Source: Deinococcus sp. QL22 (GTDB lineage: Bacteria > Deinococcota > Deinococci > Deinococcales > Deinococcaceae). From it: a stretch of DNA of 64,000 nucleotides. A program made the translations under genes and the position numbers. How positions within the stretch are numbered: position 1 is the first letter of the stretch; every line of letters starts with the position of its first letter. The DNA lies in NCBI RefSeq assembly GCF_023370075.1, contig NZ_CP097156.1, forward strand, positions 1-64,000, written 5' to 3'. The notes beneath the pieces were generated by a model. The model saw only the letters and a list, made by a program, of their open reading frames with translations, did not search any database and was not told where the DNA came from. Positions 40,361 to 48,276 of this stretch are shown piece by piece.

Positions 40361-40698
40361 TTGCCTCCTCCAAACACGCCTGAAAGCAGCCCGATGACGG
40401 CGAGTAAGCCTGCCAACGTGCCGCCCCCCAGCCACTTGACGACCGTGGTGATGCCGCGCAGGTAAGCCTGTTGGGTGTTATTGGCGCTTTCAAGTTTGTC
40501 GATCCGGTCGGCCAAGCTTTCGGTTTCCGTGTTCAGCTCATCGGCCACGCTGCGGATGGCCTGCCGCAGGGAGGGGGTGCCCGCGTCCACGTCGCCCTGA
40601 ACGGTTCGTTCGAGTTTTTGCACCGAGGTTTTCATGCCGTCGAGCCCCGCCCGGACTTCCACCAAGAGGGCGGTTTGGGTATCGCCGCCCCCGGTCAT
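40357..40698 (-). CDS. XhlA-like holin/lysis protein, 113 aa
   Basis: An N-terminal coiled coil (VRAGLDGMKTSVQKLERTVQ ... LADRIDKLESANNTQQAYLRG) is followed by one C-terminal TM (KWLGGGTLAGLLAVIGLLSGVF) and a GGGK end. This is the plan of haemolysin XhlA family proteins that assist phage lysis. ATG 40698 follows the ATGA rule; the longer upstream frame is not coding. Confidence 0.7.
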   Translation of the reverse strand: MTGGGDTQTALLVEVRAGLDGMKTSVQKLERTVQGDVDAGTPSLRQAIRSVADELNTETESLADRIDKLESANNTQQAYLRGITTVVKWLGGGTLAGLLAVIGLLSGVFGGGK

Positions 40699-41057
40699 GG
40701 CTGTCCCACGCGGATGGGGAGCCACGCGCCGAATTGGCCGGTCTGCAAGTCCCACACCTTGGGATCGAAGACTTCCCAGCGCCACGTGAACAGCGTCGAG
40801 AGTTCCTTGACAGGGATGGTGCTGCTGGTCTTGGTGACGACCCACGCGCCGATTTGGGGCTTGATGGGCTGGTAGCGTGCGCCTGCGGCCCGGGTGTTGA
40901 GCGTACTGGACTTGCGTACCCGGAAGACGGTGGCCGGGGAGCACGTCCGAGCAACCTGCAGCAGAGGGGTGTACGTGACGCCGCGCGTGGCTTGCGGGAT
41001 CAGGCTGATGCCACACGCGGGGGCCGCGAGGACAAGGGCAAGGGTCAGGATGTGCAT
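40695..41057 (-). CDS. Secreted late protein, 120 aa
   Basis: Signal peptide MHILTLALVLAAPACGISL (a lipobox-like APAC may make it a lipoprotein). The mature part is basic and beta-rich. Overlaps the XhlA-like gene. Unknown; perhaps a spanin-like or envelope protein. Confidence 0.6.
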   Translation of the reverse strand: MHILTLALVLAAPACGISLIPQATRGVTYTPLLQVARTCSPATVFRVRKSSTLNTRAAGARYQPIKPQIGAWVVTKTSSTIPVKELSTLFTWRWEVFDPKVWDLQTGQFGAWLPIRVGQP

Positions 41058-41075
41058 GGGCCTCCAATCGGCATG

Positions 41076-41107
41076 GAAAACCGCCCAGCAGCCGGAAGCG
41101 TGGGCGG
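41076..41107 (-). terminator. Hairpin terminator, copy 1
   Basis: CCGCCCA (41081-41087) pairs with TGGGCGG (41101-41107); leftward, TTTT follows. Nearly identical in sequence to the hairpin at 43879-43910, so the two flank the 41191-43859 pair. Confidence 0.7.
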
Positions 41108-41190
41108 GTGAAGAGGTACGGGAATCAGGCTACAGAGAACGCACTGGCCGGACTGATCTGGGGGGCTACGGTTGCCGAGCTCGTCTCCGG

Positions 41191-43386
41191 TCAGTCGTAC
41201 ACCACCTCCGGCGTGCCGTAGTTCGGCCCCATTTGAATGCCTGCGTTGTGGCACCACAGCAGGAACTGGTGGTGCGCCGCCCGCTCCTCTGCCGCCGTCG
41301 CGAGGCGGTTCTCGCACGTGTTTCCGAACGTCAACGCCTTCGTCGTCCACTCTTCCCCGAAGCCCTGCGGCTGCGTGTTCAGGTTCGTGGGCTTGATGGT
41401 ATGAACGTTGCTGATGCCCAGGCTGTGCGACACGGCTTTGCCCTCGACCGTGAAGCCCGCGTCCCCACTCATGTACACGCCGATGCGCGGGTCGCCCGTG
41501 AGCGGCGTCCCGTCCCGCAGCTTGCCCGTAAAAATCACCTTGCCCCGGTTCAACTGGTGATTGTTCCCGTGCTGCGCACCCAGCTGCGTGCCGGGGCCGA
41601 CCAACCAGAAGTCCTCGATGAGCGTAAACGCGCCCGTGTTCGCGTACCGCGTCAGGTGCTTTTCATCGGCAGGCAACCCGCCCGTCATGCTCTGGTACGG
41701 GAAACTGTAGTCGCCCGCTGGCTTGGGCGCGCCGGGAATGTAACTGCCCGTCGGCTGCCGCTGGCCGCCCATGTTGAACGGCATCCCCGGCTGCCACCGC
41801 TGGCCCGTGTTGCTGATGCCGTTGCCAGGGTTCCCGAACGTAAAGTACCCGCGCAGCTTGACGCGCACGTCGAGGCTTTCACCACCGATCAGGTAGAAGT
41901 TGAACTGGTCTTCCATCAGGCTTTTCATGTGCGTCGAGTACACGAAGATGCCCGCCCAGTCCAGCCCGCCAAAAAACTGCCCCGGCAGGTTTTCGTCCGC
42001 GTTGTTGTTGCCGTTTAGATTGAGGAGCTGGGCGAAATCATGGCCGATGGGCATGGTGTACCCGTCCGTATCGTTCGGGTTGCTCTGCCCTCGCGTGGAG
42101 CTCTCCTTGTGCTTGCTAACAATCGTGTCGTTCGACAAATCTCCGCCCACCCCGTTGCTGCGCTTACGCGCCAGGTCCCAGTAGATGTTCCCGTATCCGG
42201 TCGTGACCGCCCCGCCCTCAGCGGCTTTCTTCCCGCGCCACTGTCCCAGCGACGTGCCGCCCATCGCCCGCACGAGGTTTCGGCGCTCGGAGTGCGTGGA
42301 ACCGTAGTCACCGACAAAAAACTGTCCCACAGCGTAATTCTTGGTGGTTGGAACTTTGCCGTAGGCGTAGTTGTCTTCGAGCACGACGTTCGCGTTGCCG
42401 TTGGTGCTACAGAAGTTGCCACTGGTGCGCCCCTTGTTCTTCCGGATTCTGACCTTGTTTTTTGTGTTGACCCGGATGCAGTCCACCCGCTCGCCGGTGT
42501 CGAAGACGTAGCCCTCAAAGACCGTCTCAGCACCCGCCACCGTGTTGCTATCGTCGATCACCAGTTGAGTCGTACGAGGATTGGCCGAGAATGCCGATTG
42601 GGTGCCGGACAGGGTCACGTGCGCCACCTCGGTGCCGTTGGCCAGGACGGCCAGCACGCGGTAGGAAATCGCTTCGCCCTCCCAGGCCCACAGGTTGCGG
42701 AAGGTCAGCCCCGTCTGCGGCACAGCAGTCAGGCGCGTCCAGCCCCACTCAGGCACACCAAGTTCGTGGTTGCGCTCGATGTGGTAGCCCTGTACGCCTG
42801 TTTCGTAAGCAGCGGGCCACTGGAGGTCAGCGCCTTGAGCGGAGAACGTGATGCGGGCCGAGATGGTCGGAGCCACGGGGACGGGGAGCGGAAGGCTCCG
42901 GGCCTCCACAAACCGCAACTGAGTCTGGGACTCCACCACGCCGCACGGCACAAAGGCGCGGGTTTCATTCGGCGCGAGGGAGGCAGGCCGCGCTCCGCGT
43001 GGATAGAAGATCAGGTTTGAGGTGCCCCCGGTGTCACCGAGCGCCACCAGCTTCCCCACGTCTGCAGCCGCAAAATCTCCTGGAGCGATGCCGCCGGGGA
43101 CGTACACCTCGGTCGCGGAGTAGCGGTAGTACAAGGGTGCGCCACCCTCCAGCTCGGCCTTCATCGTGTTGGCAGCGTCGATCAGCACGCTGGGATTGCC
43201 CGGAGAGGGGATGCAGATGTTCCCAACTGTGCCGCCTGTTTTGCCGGTGAGGAGCAGGGGATGCGGCCCAGGCTCGCCTTTGTCTCCTTTCAGGCTGAAG
43301 GAGGGCAATGGTGTGCCCGGTTCAGGCGGCATCTGCAAGGTGCTGAGGGCCTGCGCTTCAGCCGGCGTGATGACGGTCACGGCCAC
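41191..43386 (-). CDS. Large tailspike/fibre protein, 731 aa
   Basis: GTG 43386 is chosen: it overlaps the previous stop (TAGTG) and has AGAGGTG upstream. The N-terminus has a collagen-like KGDKGEPGPHP; residues about 190-290 look like a fibronectin-type domain (ARITFSAQGADLQWPAAYETGVQGYHIER). After residue 300 comes a right-handed beta-helix-like region (VVLEDNYAYGK, NFYLIGGESLDVRVKLRGYF). Probable receptor-binding protein. Confidence 0.75.
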   Translation of the reverse strand: MAVTVITPAEAQALSTLQMPPEPGTPLPSFSLKGDKGEPGPHPLLLTGKTGGTVGNICIPSPGNPSVLIDAANTMKAELEGGAPLYYRYSATEVYVPGGIAPGDFAAADVGKLVALGDTGGTSNLIFYPRGARPASLAPNETRAFVPCGVVESQTQLRFVEARSLPLPVPVAPTISARITFSAQGADLQWPAAYETGVQGYHIERNHELGVPEWGWTRLTAVPQTGLTFRNLWAWEGEAISYRVLAVLANGTEVAHVTLSGTQSAFSANPRTTQLVIDDSNTVAGAETVFEGYVFDTGERVDCIRVNTKNKVRIRKNKGRTSGNFCSTNGNANVVLEDNYAYGKVPTTKNYAVGQFFVGDYGSTHSERRNLVRAMGGTSLGQWRGKKAAEGGAVTTGYGNIYWDLARKRSNGVGGDLSNDTIVSKHKESSTRGQSNPNDTDGYTMPIGHDFAQLLNLNGNNNADENLPGQFFGGLDWAGIFVYSTHMKSLMEDQFNFYLIGGESLDVRVKLRGYFTFGNPGNGISNTGQRWQPGMPFNMGGQRQPTGSYIPGAPKPAGDYSFPYQSMTGGLPADEKHLTRYANTGAFTLIEDFWLVGPGTQLGAQHGNNHQLNRGKVIFTGKLRDGTPLTGDPRIGVYMSGDAGFTVEGKAVSHSLGISNVHTIKPTNLNTQPQGFGEEWTTKALTFGNTCENRLATAAEERAAHHQFLLWCHNAGIQMGPNYGTPEVVYD

Positions 43387-43859
43387 TAGGGCACCTCTGG
43401 GGGGTGAATCGAGCGCGGATCGGGCGGGGCCTCGCAGCGAGACGGACGGAGATCGATCCACCCCAACGCCTTGAGGGACTGCCCACACGCCGCAAGGTAA
43501 GCCAGCGCGTAGGTCTGCGCGAACCCCTCGAACGGGTTGTCGAAATACGGGCCGAGATCCGGGCGGGAAAACCCGAGGATCAGGTAGCGCCCCGCCAGGC
43601 AGTGCCCCGCCTCATGCGCAGCCACCATCGGAATCTGGTCACGGGAGAGGGACGGGTCGATGTCCACCACGCAGGATTTGCCGCCCGGTGCACTGATGGC
43701 GTAGCCGCCGAGGTTGCCGCCCAGTCCACCCGGACTGACCCAACGCCAAGTGATCTGGGTATCCAGCACGGTCGTCGTCCACTGCGCGTTGTCGCGGGGT
43801 GGCACGGTCACAGAGCAGGCGCTCAAGAGCAGCGCCAGAAAGAACAGCAATCGTTTCAT
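43386..43859 (-). CDS. Lipoprotein with HExGH zinc-protease motif, 157 aa
   Basis: Signal peptide MKRLLFFLALLLSAC with lipobox LSAC (Cys 15). VAAHEAGHCLAGRYLI places HEAGH at residues 82-86, the zinc-binding helix of many metalloproteases; a possible third ligand is not clear. A membrane-anchored protease between two tailspike genes is unexpected; it may act on the host envelope or in virion maturation. It could also be an inactive relative. Confidence 0.65.
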   Translation of the reverse strand: MKRLLFFLALLLSACSVTVPPRDNAQWTTTVLDTQITWRWVSPGGLGGNLGGYAISAPGGKSCVVDIDPSLSRDQIPMVAAHEAGHCLAGRYLILGFSRPDLGPYFDNPFEGFAQTYALAYLAACGQSLKALGWIDLRPSRCEAPPDPRSIHPPEVP

Positions 43860-43878
43860 AGGCCTCCTTCAGGCCAAG

Positions 43879-43910
43879 AAAAACCGCCCAGCAGCCGAAC
43901 GCGTGGGCGG
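43879..43910 (-). terminator. Hairpin terminator, copy 2
   Basis: CCGCCCA (43884-43890) pairs with TGGGCGG (43904-43910), with TTTTT on the leftward side. The loop differs from copy 1 by only a few bases. Confidence 0.75.
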
Positions 43911-43925
43911 TGTGAAGGGGGCGGC

Positions 43926-45938
43926 TCAGCCTCGTCTACGGGTGGCTTTGACCGCCCAGTTGCCTGCGGGCAGGCTGACTTCAACCCCACTCGGATTGAA
44001 CAGGGTCAACACGCCGTTGCCGTTGCTGCTCAGATCAGGGTCTACGATCACACCTTTCGTGTAATACGGTTTGGCGACCTCCAGAAAATCACCCACAATA
44101 GCTCCCGGAATCGGGAACTCATGCTGTGCCAGTCCACCCGGAGGGATGATTGGAGGGTCATACGCGAAAACGACCTCAGCCGATGCCACGAGCGGTTGTC
44201 CATCAGTATCGTTATTTGGGGGCGCAGTCCCTGATTTGCCGTATAACAAGCCCGTCGCCACATTGCTCCACATGAAGCCGCGCTCTCCTAGATTCAGCGG
44301 CTCATCCCACGTTGCCCGAAGCTCTAACGCCTCATCGATGACTGCGCCAATTCCCAAGCCACCGCTGCTGCCGTTGGTAAACAGGCGGGTTGACCAGCGC
44401 CCGCCTTCCACATGCCGCACGAACCGCACGCCGCGCCGATTGGCCGGTACCGGGTCATCCCAGAGCGGATTGAGTCTCGGCGCAGGCACAATGTCCAAGC
44501 GCAAAAACAGTTGTCGGCCCGGATCGCGGAACTCGCAGACATGGGTGTTGGCAGTGGAACACTCCACCGCCACGTCCCAGTTCTGGGTATAGACCGTACC
44601 TGAATCCGGCAACAGAATATTTTTGTTGCCTTCCATGTTCCCGCGAATCCAGTTGTGTTCGGACACGTTGCCAGGCTGCGAACAGTCAATGCAGTAATCG
44701 TTGTTCGTCCACACGCCACCAATGTCGTTGCGATTGGCCGCGCCCCGGAGCTGCACAGCCGCGTAACAGCTGGCGAACGTGGTATTGCGAACCACGTTGT
44801 AATACGACTGCTCATCGTTGCCCACGCCGTTCACCTCGGCGTAAGCACCGTCGTTGAAGCGCAGACCCTGCGTAAAGTTGGCAATTTCGCAGCCTTCGAC
44901 CCGGAAGCCGTGCCCTTTGATTCGGATGCCTTTCAATCCGTTCAGATTGACGGGCTGGCCTACGCCTGCGGGGGGTTTGCCGTTGGTCAGGGTCACGCCC
45001 AAGAGTGCCCCGCCAAAACTGGCCGCGTTTGCATGGCGGTTGACGTACCACACGCACTCCTCAGGCCCTTGCCCCGTCAAGTACGTAATGCCTGCACCCA
45101 CACCCTGCACTTCTTGACCGATGTACTGGGCGACGGCTTCGCTCAGCACAAACGCACCGGGGGGAATCAAGATCAGGCACGGCTTTTTAAGGGCCACATC
45201 TCTGAGCAGGTAATTCAAGGTGGGGCCAATATCTGCGCCGTTGGCGAACTTCCAGGCCCGCAGGTCGAACACCCGGCCATCGGTGATGCGCTTGGCATGT
45301 TTGCCGCCCGCCAGGGGGAGGAAGAGCCCGCCTCTGCCCGCGTGGGGCGGCACCACACCGTTTTCCACCGTGTAAGGCGCCCCCTCAATCAGCAGGGTGG
45401 TGGTCGTGGCGGGCGGCGTGTAGGTGGCGGCTACCTCGCGGGTGAGCTGAGTGCCCTGCACGCTGAGGACGCTGGCTGCGGCGTTGAACTCAGCCGCTTG
45501 TACCTGGGCCGCTGTCGCGCTGGGCGCTCCGATGGCCGTCCACGCCCCTGCCAGCGTGTGCGGTGTCCACACGAGCTGCTGGGTGCCGCCGTCTGCCGTG
45601 AGTTTCAGGCCCCCGATTCCGTTGGGGTTGGCGTCCAGTTCAGCCTGAGTTGGCGCGACCGGGTTCACGGTGGACGTGCTTCTGAACTTGGGCAGGGTGG
45701 TGGCAGCGAGCTGGGCGGCCGTAATGGCGGCCTGCACCCCCTGAGTCTGCATATAGAGGTTGGCGAGGGCTGGGGCGGCCGCATTCAGCACTTGCTGCGG
45801 TACGCTGGCAATGACGCCAGTCAATTGGACGCTTTTTTGCTCTGCGCCCGTAATGGCCGTTTCACCCCGTTGAATCAGGGTGTCCATGGTGCCAGCATCC
45901 CGCTCAGTCAGTACCCGGGGTCTAGATGGATTCGTCAT
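43926..45938 (-). CDS. Tailspike with pectate-lyase-like beta helix, 670 aa
   Basis: Helical N-terminal 110 residues (AAPALANLYMQTQGVQAAITAAQ), an oligomerisation or attachment part, then a region starting FDLRAWKFANGADIGPTLNYLLRDVALKKPCLILIPPGAF, the hallmark opening of phage pectate-lyase spikes (DVRDFGA..DG..D-T..l..A), and beta-helix repeats (VEGCEIANFTQGLRFNDGAY). Likely receptor binding or capsule processing. Confidence 0.8.
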   Translation of the reverse strand: MTNPSRPRVLTERDAGTMDTLIQRGETAITGAEQKSVQLTGVIASVPQQVLNAAAPALANLYMQTQGVQAAITAAQLAATTLPKFRSTSTVNPVAPTQAELDANPNGIGGLKLTADGGTQQLVWTPHTLAGAWTAIGAPSATAAQVQAAEFNAAASVLSVQGTQLTREVAATYTPPATTTTLLIEGAPYTVENGVVPPHAGRGGLFLPLAGGKHAKRITDGRVFDLRAWKFANGADIGPTLNYLLRDVALKKPCLILIPPGAFVLSEAVAQYIGQEVQGVGAGITYLTGQGPEECVWYVNRHANAASFGGALLGVTLTNGKPPAGVGQPVNLNGLKGIRIKGHGFRVEGCEIANFTQGLRFNDGAYAEVNGVGNDEQSYYNVVRNTTFASCYAAVQLRGAANRNDIGGVWTNNDYCIDCSQPGNVSEHNWIRGNMEGNKNILLPDSGTVYTQNWDVAVECSTANTHVCEFRDPGRQLFLRLDIVPAPRLNPLWDDPVPANRRGVRFVRHVEGGRWSTRLFTNGSSGGLGIGAVIDEALELRATWDEPLNLGERGFMWSNVATGLLYGKSGTAPPNNDTDGQPLVASAEVVFAYDPPIIPPGGLAQHEFPIPGAIVGDFLEVAKPYYTKGVIVDPDLSSNGNGVLTLFNPSGVEVSLPAGNWAVKATRRRG

Positions 45939-46533
45939 AGGTCAGCTCCAAGGGATAGAAGGTGAGGCCGGTGTAGGGCAGGGTCGTCACCACAGACGTA
46001 CCCACGATGCCGCCCAGGTATTCCACGTCGTAGTAGCTGTCGCCCTCGCCCACTACCCGCAACATGCCCAGGGGGTAGAGGCCGAGGTCATTCTCGAAGG
46101 GATAGCGGCGGGGGCGGCGGTCGTCGGGACTCAGGTACCAGAGCGGATCGCGCAGGTTCAGTGTGGCCCGCAGCACGGCGAACTCCGAACGGTCGAACGA
46201 CGCCACCCCCAGCACCTGCCGGAAACGTGCGCCGCAGTACCAGCGCTCGGCCCGCTCCAGCACGCCTTCCCAAAACTCTTTGCGGCGGGTGATGAGGGCA
46301 GAATTCAGTCCACCCGTATCCCACGGGGCCTGCACCGGATTGATGGGTTTCGAGAGAGGAATCTCGATCTCCATCGTCAGGGCTTTACTCGTGCCTGCCC
46401 CCGTCTGGAATGCCCGGCCACTGCCGCGCGTCTGGGCCAGGGTGCGGTTGAATTCCAACGTACCGTCCTTGTGCCCTGCTGGGTACGGCACCAACCAGGG
46501 GCGGCCATCGCGGGTGCCGATGATGATCTGCAT
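45922..46533 (-). CDS. Distal tail-type protein, 203 aa
   Basis: Between the hub-like gene and the tailspike, as expected for a distal tail or adaptor protein. MQIIIGTRDGRPWLVPYPAGHK and several beta segments; VASFDRSEFAVLRATLNLRDPLWYL. Overlaps the tailspike start by 17 bases. Assignment is mainly by position. Confidence 0.6.
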   Translation of the reverse strand: MQIIIGTRDGRPWLVPYPAGHKDGTLEFNRTLAQTRGSGRAFQTGAGTSKALTMEIEIPLSKPINPVQAPWDTGGLNSALITRRKEFWEGVLERAERWYCGARFRQVLGVASFDRSEFAVLRATLNLRDPLWYLSPDDRRPRRYPFENDLGLYPLGMLRVVGEGDSYYDVEYLGGIVGTSVVTTLPYTGLTFYPLELTYDESI

Positions 46534-46541
46534 ATCTTCTC

Positions 46542-48266
46542 CTAGTTGCTGTTCATGCTGGCCTGCACGGCGGCGCGGTTGGCCTGCCGTTCCAGCACGG
46601 CGGCAAAAGCCAGTTCATCGGCTTCATCGGCCTGAGCGACCTGCACTTCCGTCCATTGCTGGCCCCCTTCGTCGATGGTGTAGCGGTAGAGGTCGGCCCG
46701 CCGCGCTTCGGTACGGCCCTGCTCGGTGCCGTCTGAGTTCCGGTAGATGCAGGTCACCCAAGCGCGCGGCTCCACGTTCCAGCCCGGTACTCGGATGTTC
46801 TCCGGATCTTGAACAGGCAAGTGAGCGAGGCGCTGCACTGCTTTCTTGACCGCCGGTTCGTTGAGAAACAGCGCCCCCAGCGTGGTCAAATGCACCGGCC
46901 CCGTACCCGTGCGGGCGATCCGCACGGCCACTCGGCTGGTCAAGGAAGCGTCCCAGTGCTCGGTGATCCACTGACGCACCTCGTCCGGAAACAGCAGCAG
47001 TCCGCCGTCGTCCGGGGGTGGGCAACGCACGTCGAGCACCTGATCGAAAATGAAACCCGTGATGATGCCGCCCACCGCGTGAGCCGCCACCCCCCAGGGC
47101 ACTGGACTGGGCGCGTAGGTGGCCTCAATCTCGAAAGTGCCGCCCTGGGCAGGCAGTGCGCCTGAAGTTGGCTCCGGCGTTTGCACCGAAACAGCCGTGG
47201 TGATGCTGGCGTCATTCAGGATGTCGACGCCGCCGTCTACCAGCGCAGGTGCCCAGACGGTAACCCCCCGAAGAACGACGCTGGCCGAGCTGGTGGCAAT
47301 GGCCCGGCCTGTGGAGGTGTAGCCGCTGCCCGGTGTCCAGCGGGCAGCCACGGAGGTGCAGGGAGCGCGGGTGAAGTAGGACGCGAGTGGCTTCAAAGGT
47401 TCGCGGCGGCTGGAGTAACCGTACACCGCTGGATCAGCCACCTGAATGAGTGCCGTGGTCTGCACCCCCTCCTGATCGGCCAACAGGCTTTCACCGAACA
47501 CGGCATACGGCCCGCGTCCCGGCTTCGTCCAGGTGGCGCGAACATGGGTGCGAAGTTTCGCGCTGGATCCCGCCTTGCCGTTCATCAATACGCCGTCCTG
47601 CTCATCAAATACGTGCAGTCCCTCAGCAGGCCCCCAGATCGGCAGGCGCTGGGCATTCACGCCGTAGTCGCCCAGCCCCGGCGAGCCGTCTTCGAGGTCA
47701 CCCGTCAGCCATTTCTCGGCAATCTCCATGACCGACTCATAGCGCGGCAGGATGCGGGCACGCTGGCTACCCGTGCCCAATGCGGGCAGGGGCGGACGCC
47801 GCAGCGCCTCCCCCACCTGCCCGGAGTCGATCAGGTCGTTCATCAACTGCGCGAACTGTTGATTGGGCGCGGCCTGTGCGATGGGCAAGCGGGCCTCCAC
47901 CCGGTCTAACCGTTGCCGCAGGCCGTTAAGCACGTAACCGTGCGGTTCCGGATCTCGGCGGGGCGCCACCGTGTCGGCGTACCCGGCCCAGCGGGAGCGC
48001 CAGGTCAGGCCGCCGTCCTCACTCCAGAAGATGTCCACTACGTCCTCATAGCCAATGTTCAGTTGGTCGCCCACGCCCCCAAAGGTGGCCTGTCGGCAAT
48101 CGCCATTGGGCCGGACTTCGAGGGATGGGCCATCGGTGAGGTTGAGGGCCTGTTGGCCCGGTTGCAGCCCCAAGATGCCGTCCAGCACCAACTCGTGCTT
48201 GAACACGCCCGCATGGGTCTGAACGACAAGTTTGTAGAGGGGCGGATGGTCGTTCGGGTTGGTCAT
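46542..48266 (-). CDS. Tail hub/baseplate-like protein, 574 aa
   Basis: Directly downstream of the tape measure gene, the usual place of Tal/hub proteins. The N-terminus (LYKLVVQTHAGVFKHELVLDG ... VVDIFWSEDGGLTWRSRWAGY) has the beta-barrel style of hub domain I. No enzymatic motif seen. GGAGGT precedes ATG 48266. Confidence 0.65.
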   Translation of the reverse strand: MTNPNDHPPLYKLVVQTHAGVFKHELVLDGILGLQPGQQALNLTDGPSLEVRPNGDCRQATFGGVGDQLNIGYEDVVDIFWSEDGGLTWRSRWAGYADTVAPRRDPEPHGYVLNGLRQRLDRVEARLPIAQAAPNQQFAQLMNDLIDSGQVGEALRRPPLPALGTGSQRARILPRYESVMEIAEKWLTGDLEDGSPGLGDYGVNAQRLPIWGPAEGLHVFDEQDGVLMNGKAGSSAKLRTHVRATWTKPGRGPYAVFGESLLADQEGVQTTALIQVADPAVYGYSSRREPLKPLASYFTRAPCTSVAARWTPGSGYTSTGRAIATSSASVVLRGVTVWAPALVDGGVDILNDASITTAVSVQTPEPTSGALPAQGGTFEIEATYAPSPVPWGVAAHAVGGIITGFIFDQVLDVRCPPPDDGGLLLFPDEVRQWITEHWDASLTSRVAVRIARTGTGPVHLTTLGALFLNEPAVKKAVQRLAHLPVQDPENIRVPGWNVEPRAWVTCIYRNSDGTEQGRTEARRADLYRYTIDEGGQQWTEVQVAQADEADELAFAAVLERQANRAAVQASMNSN

Positions 48267-48276
48267 GGGTCACCTC

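Noticed and set aside
47181..47909. Rightward 242-codon frame within the hub gene, and similar frames at 38-43 kb and 50.7-52.6 kb
   Set aside because: All lie antisense to strong structural genes, lack ribosome sites and have Arg/His/Gln-rich shadow composition.
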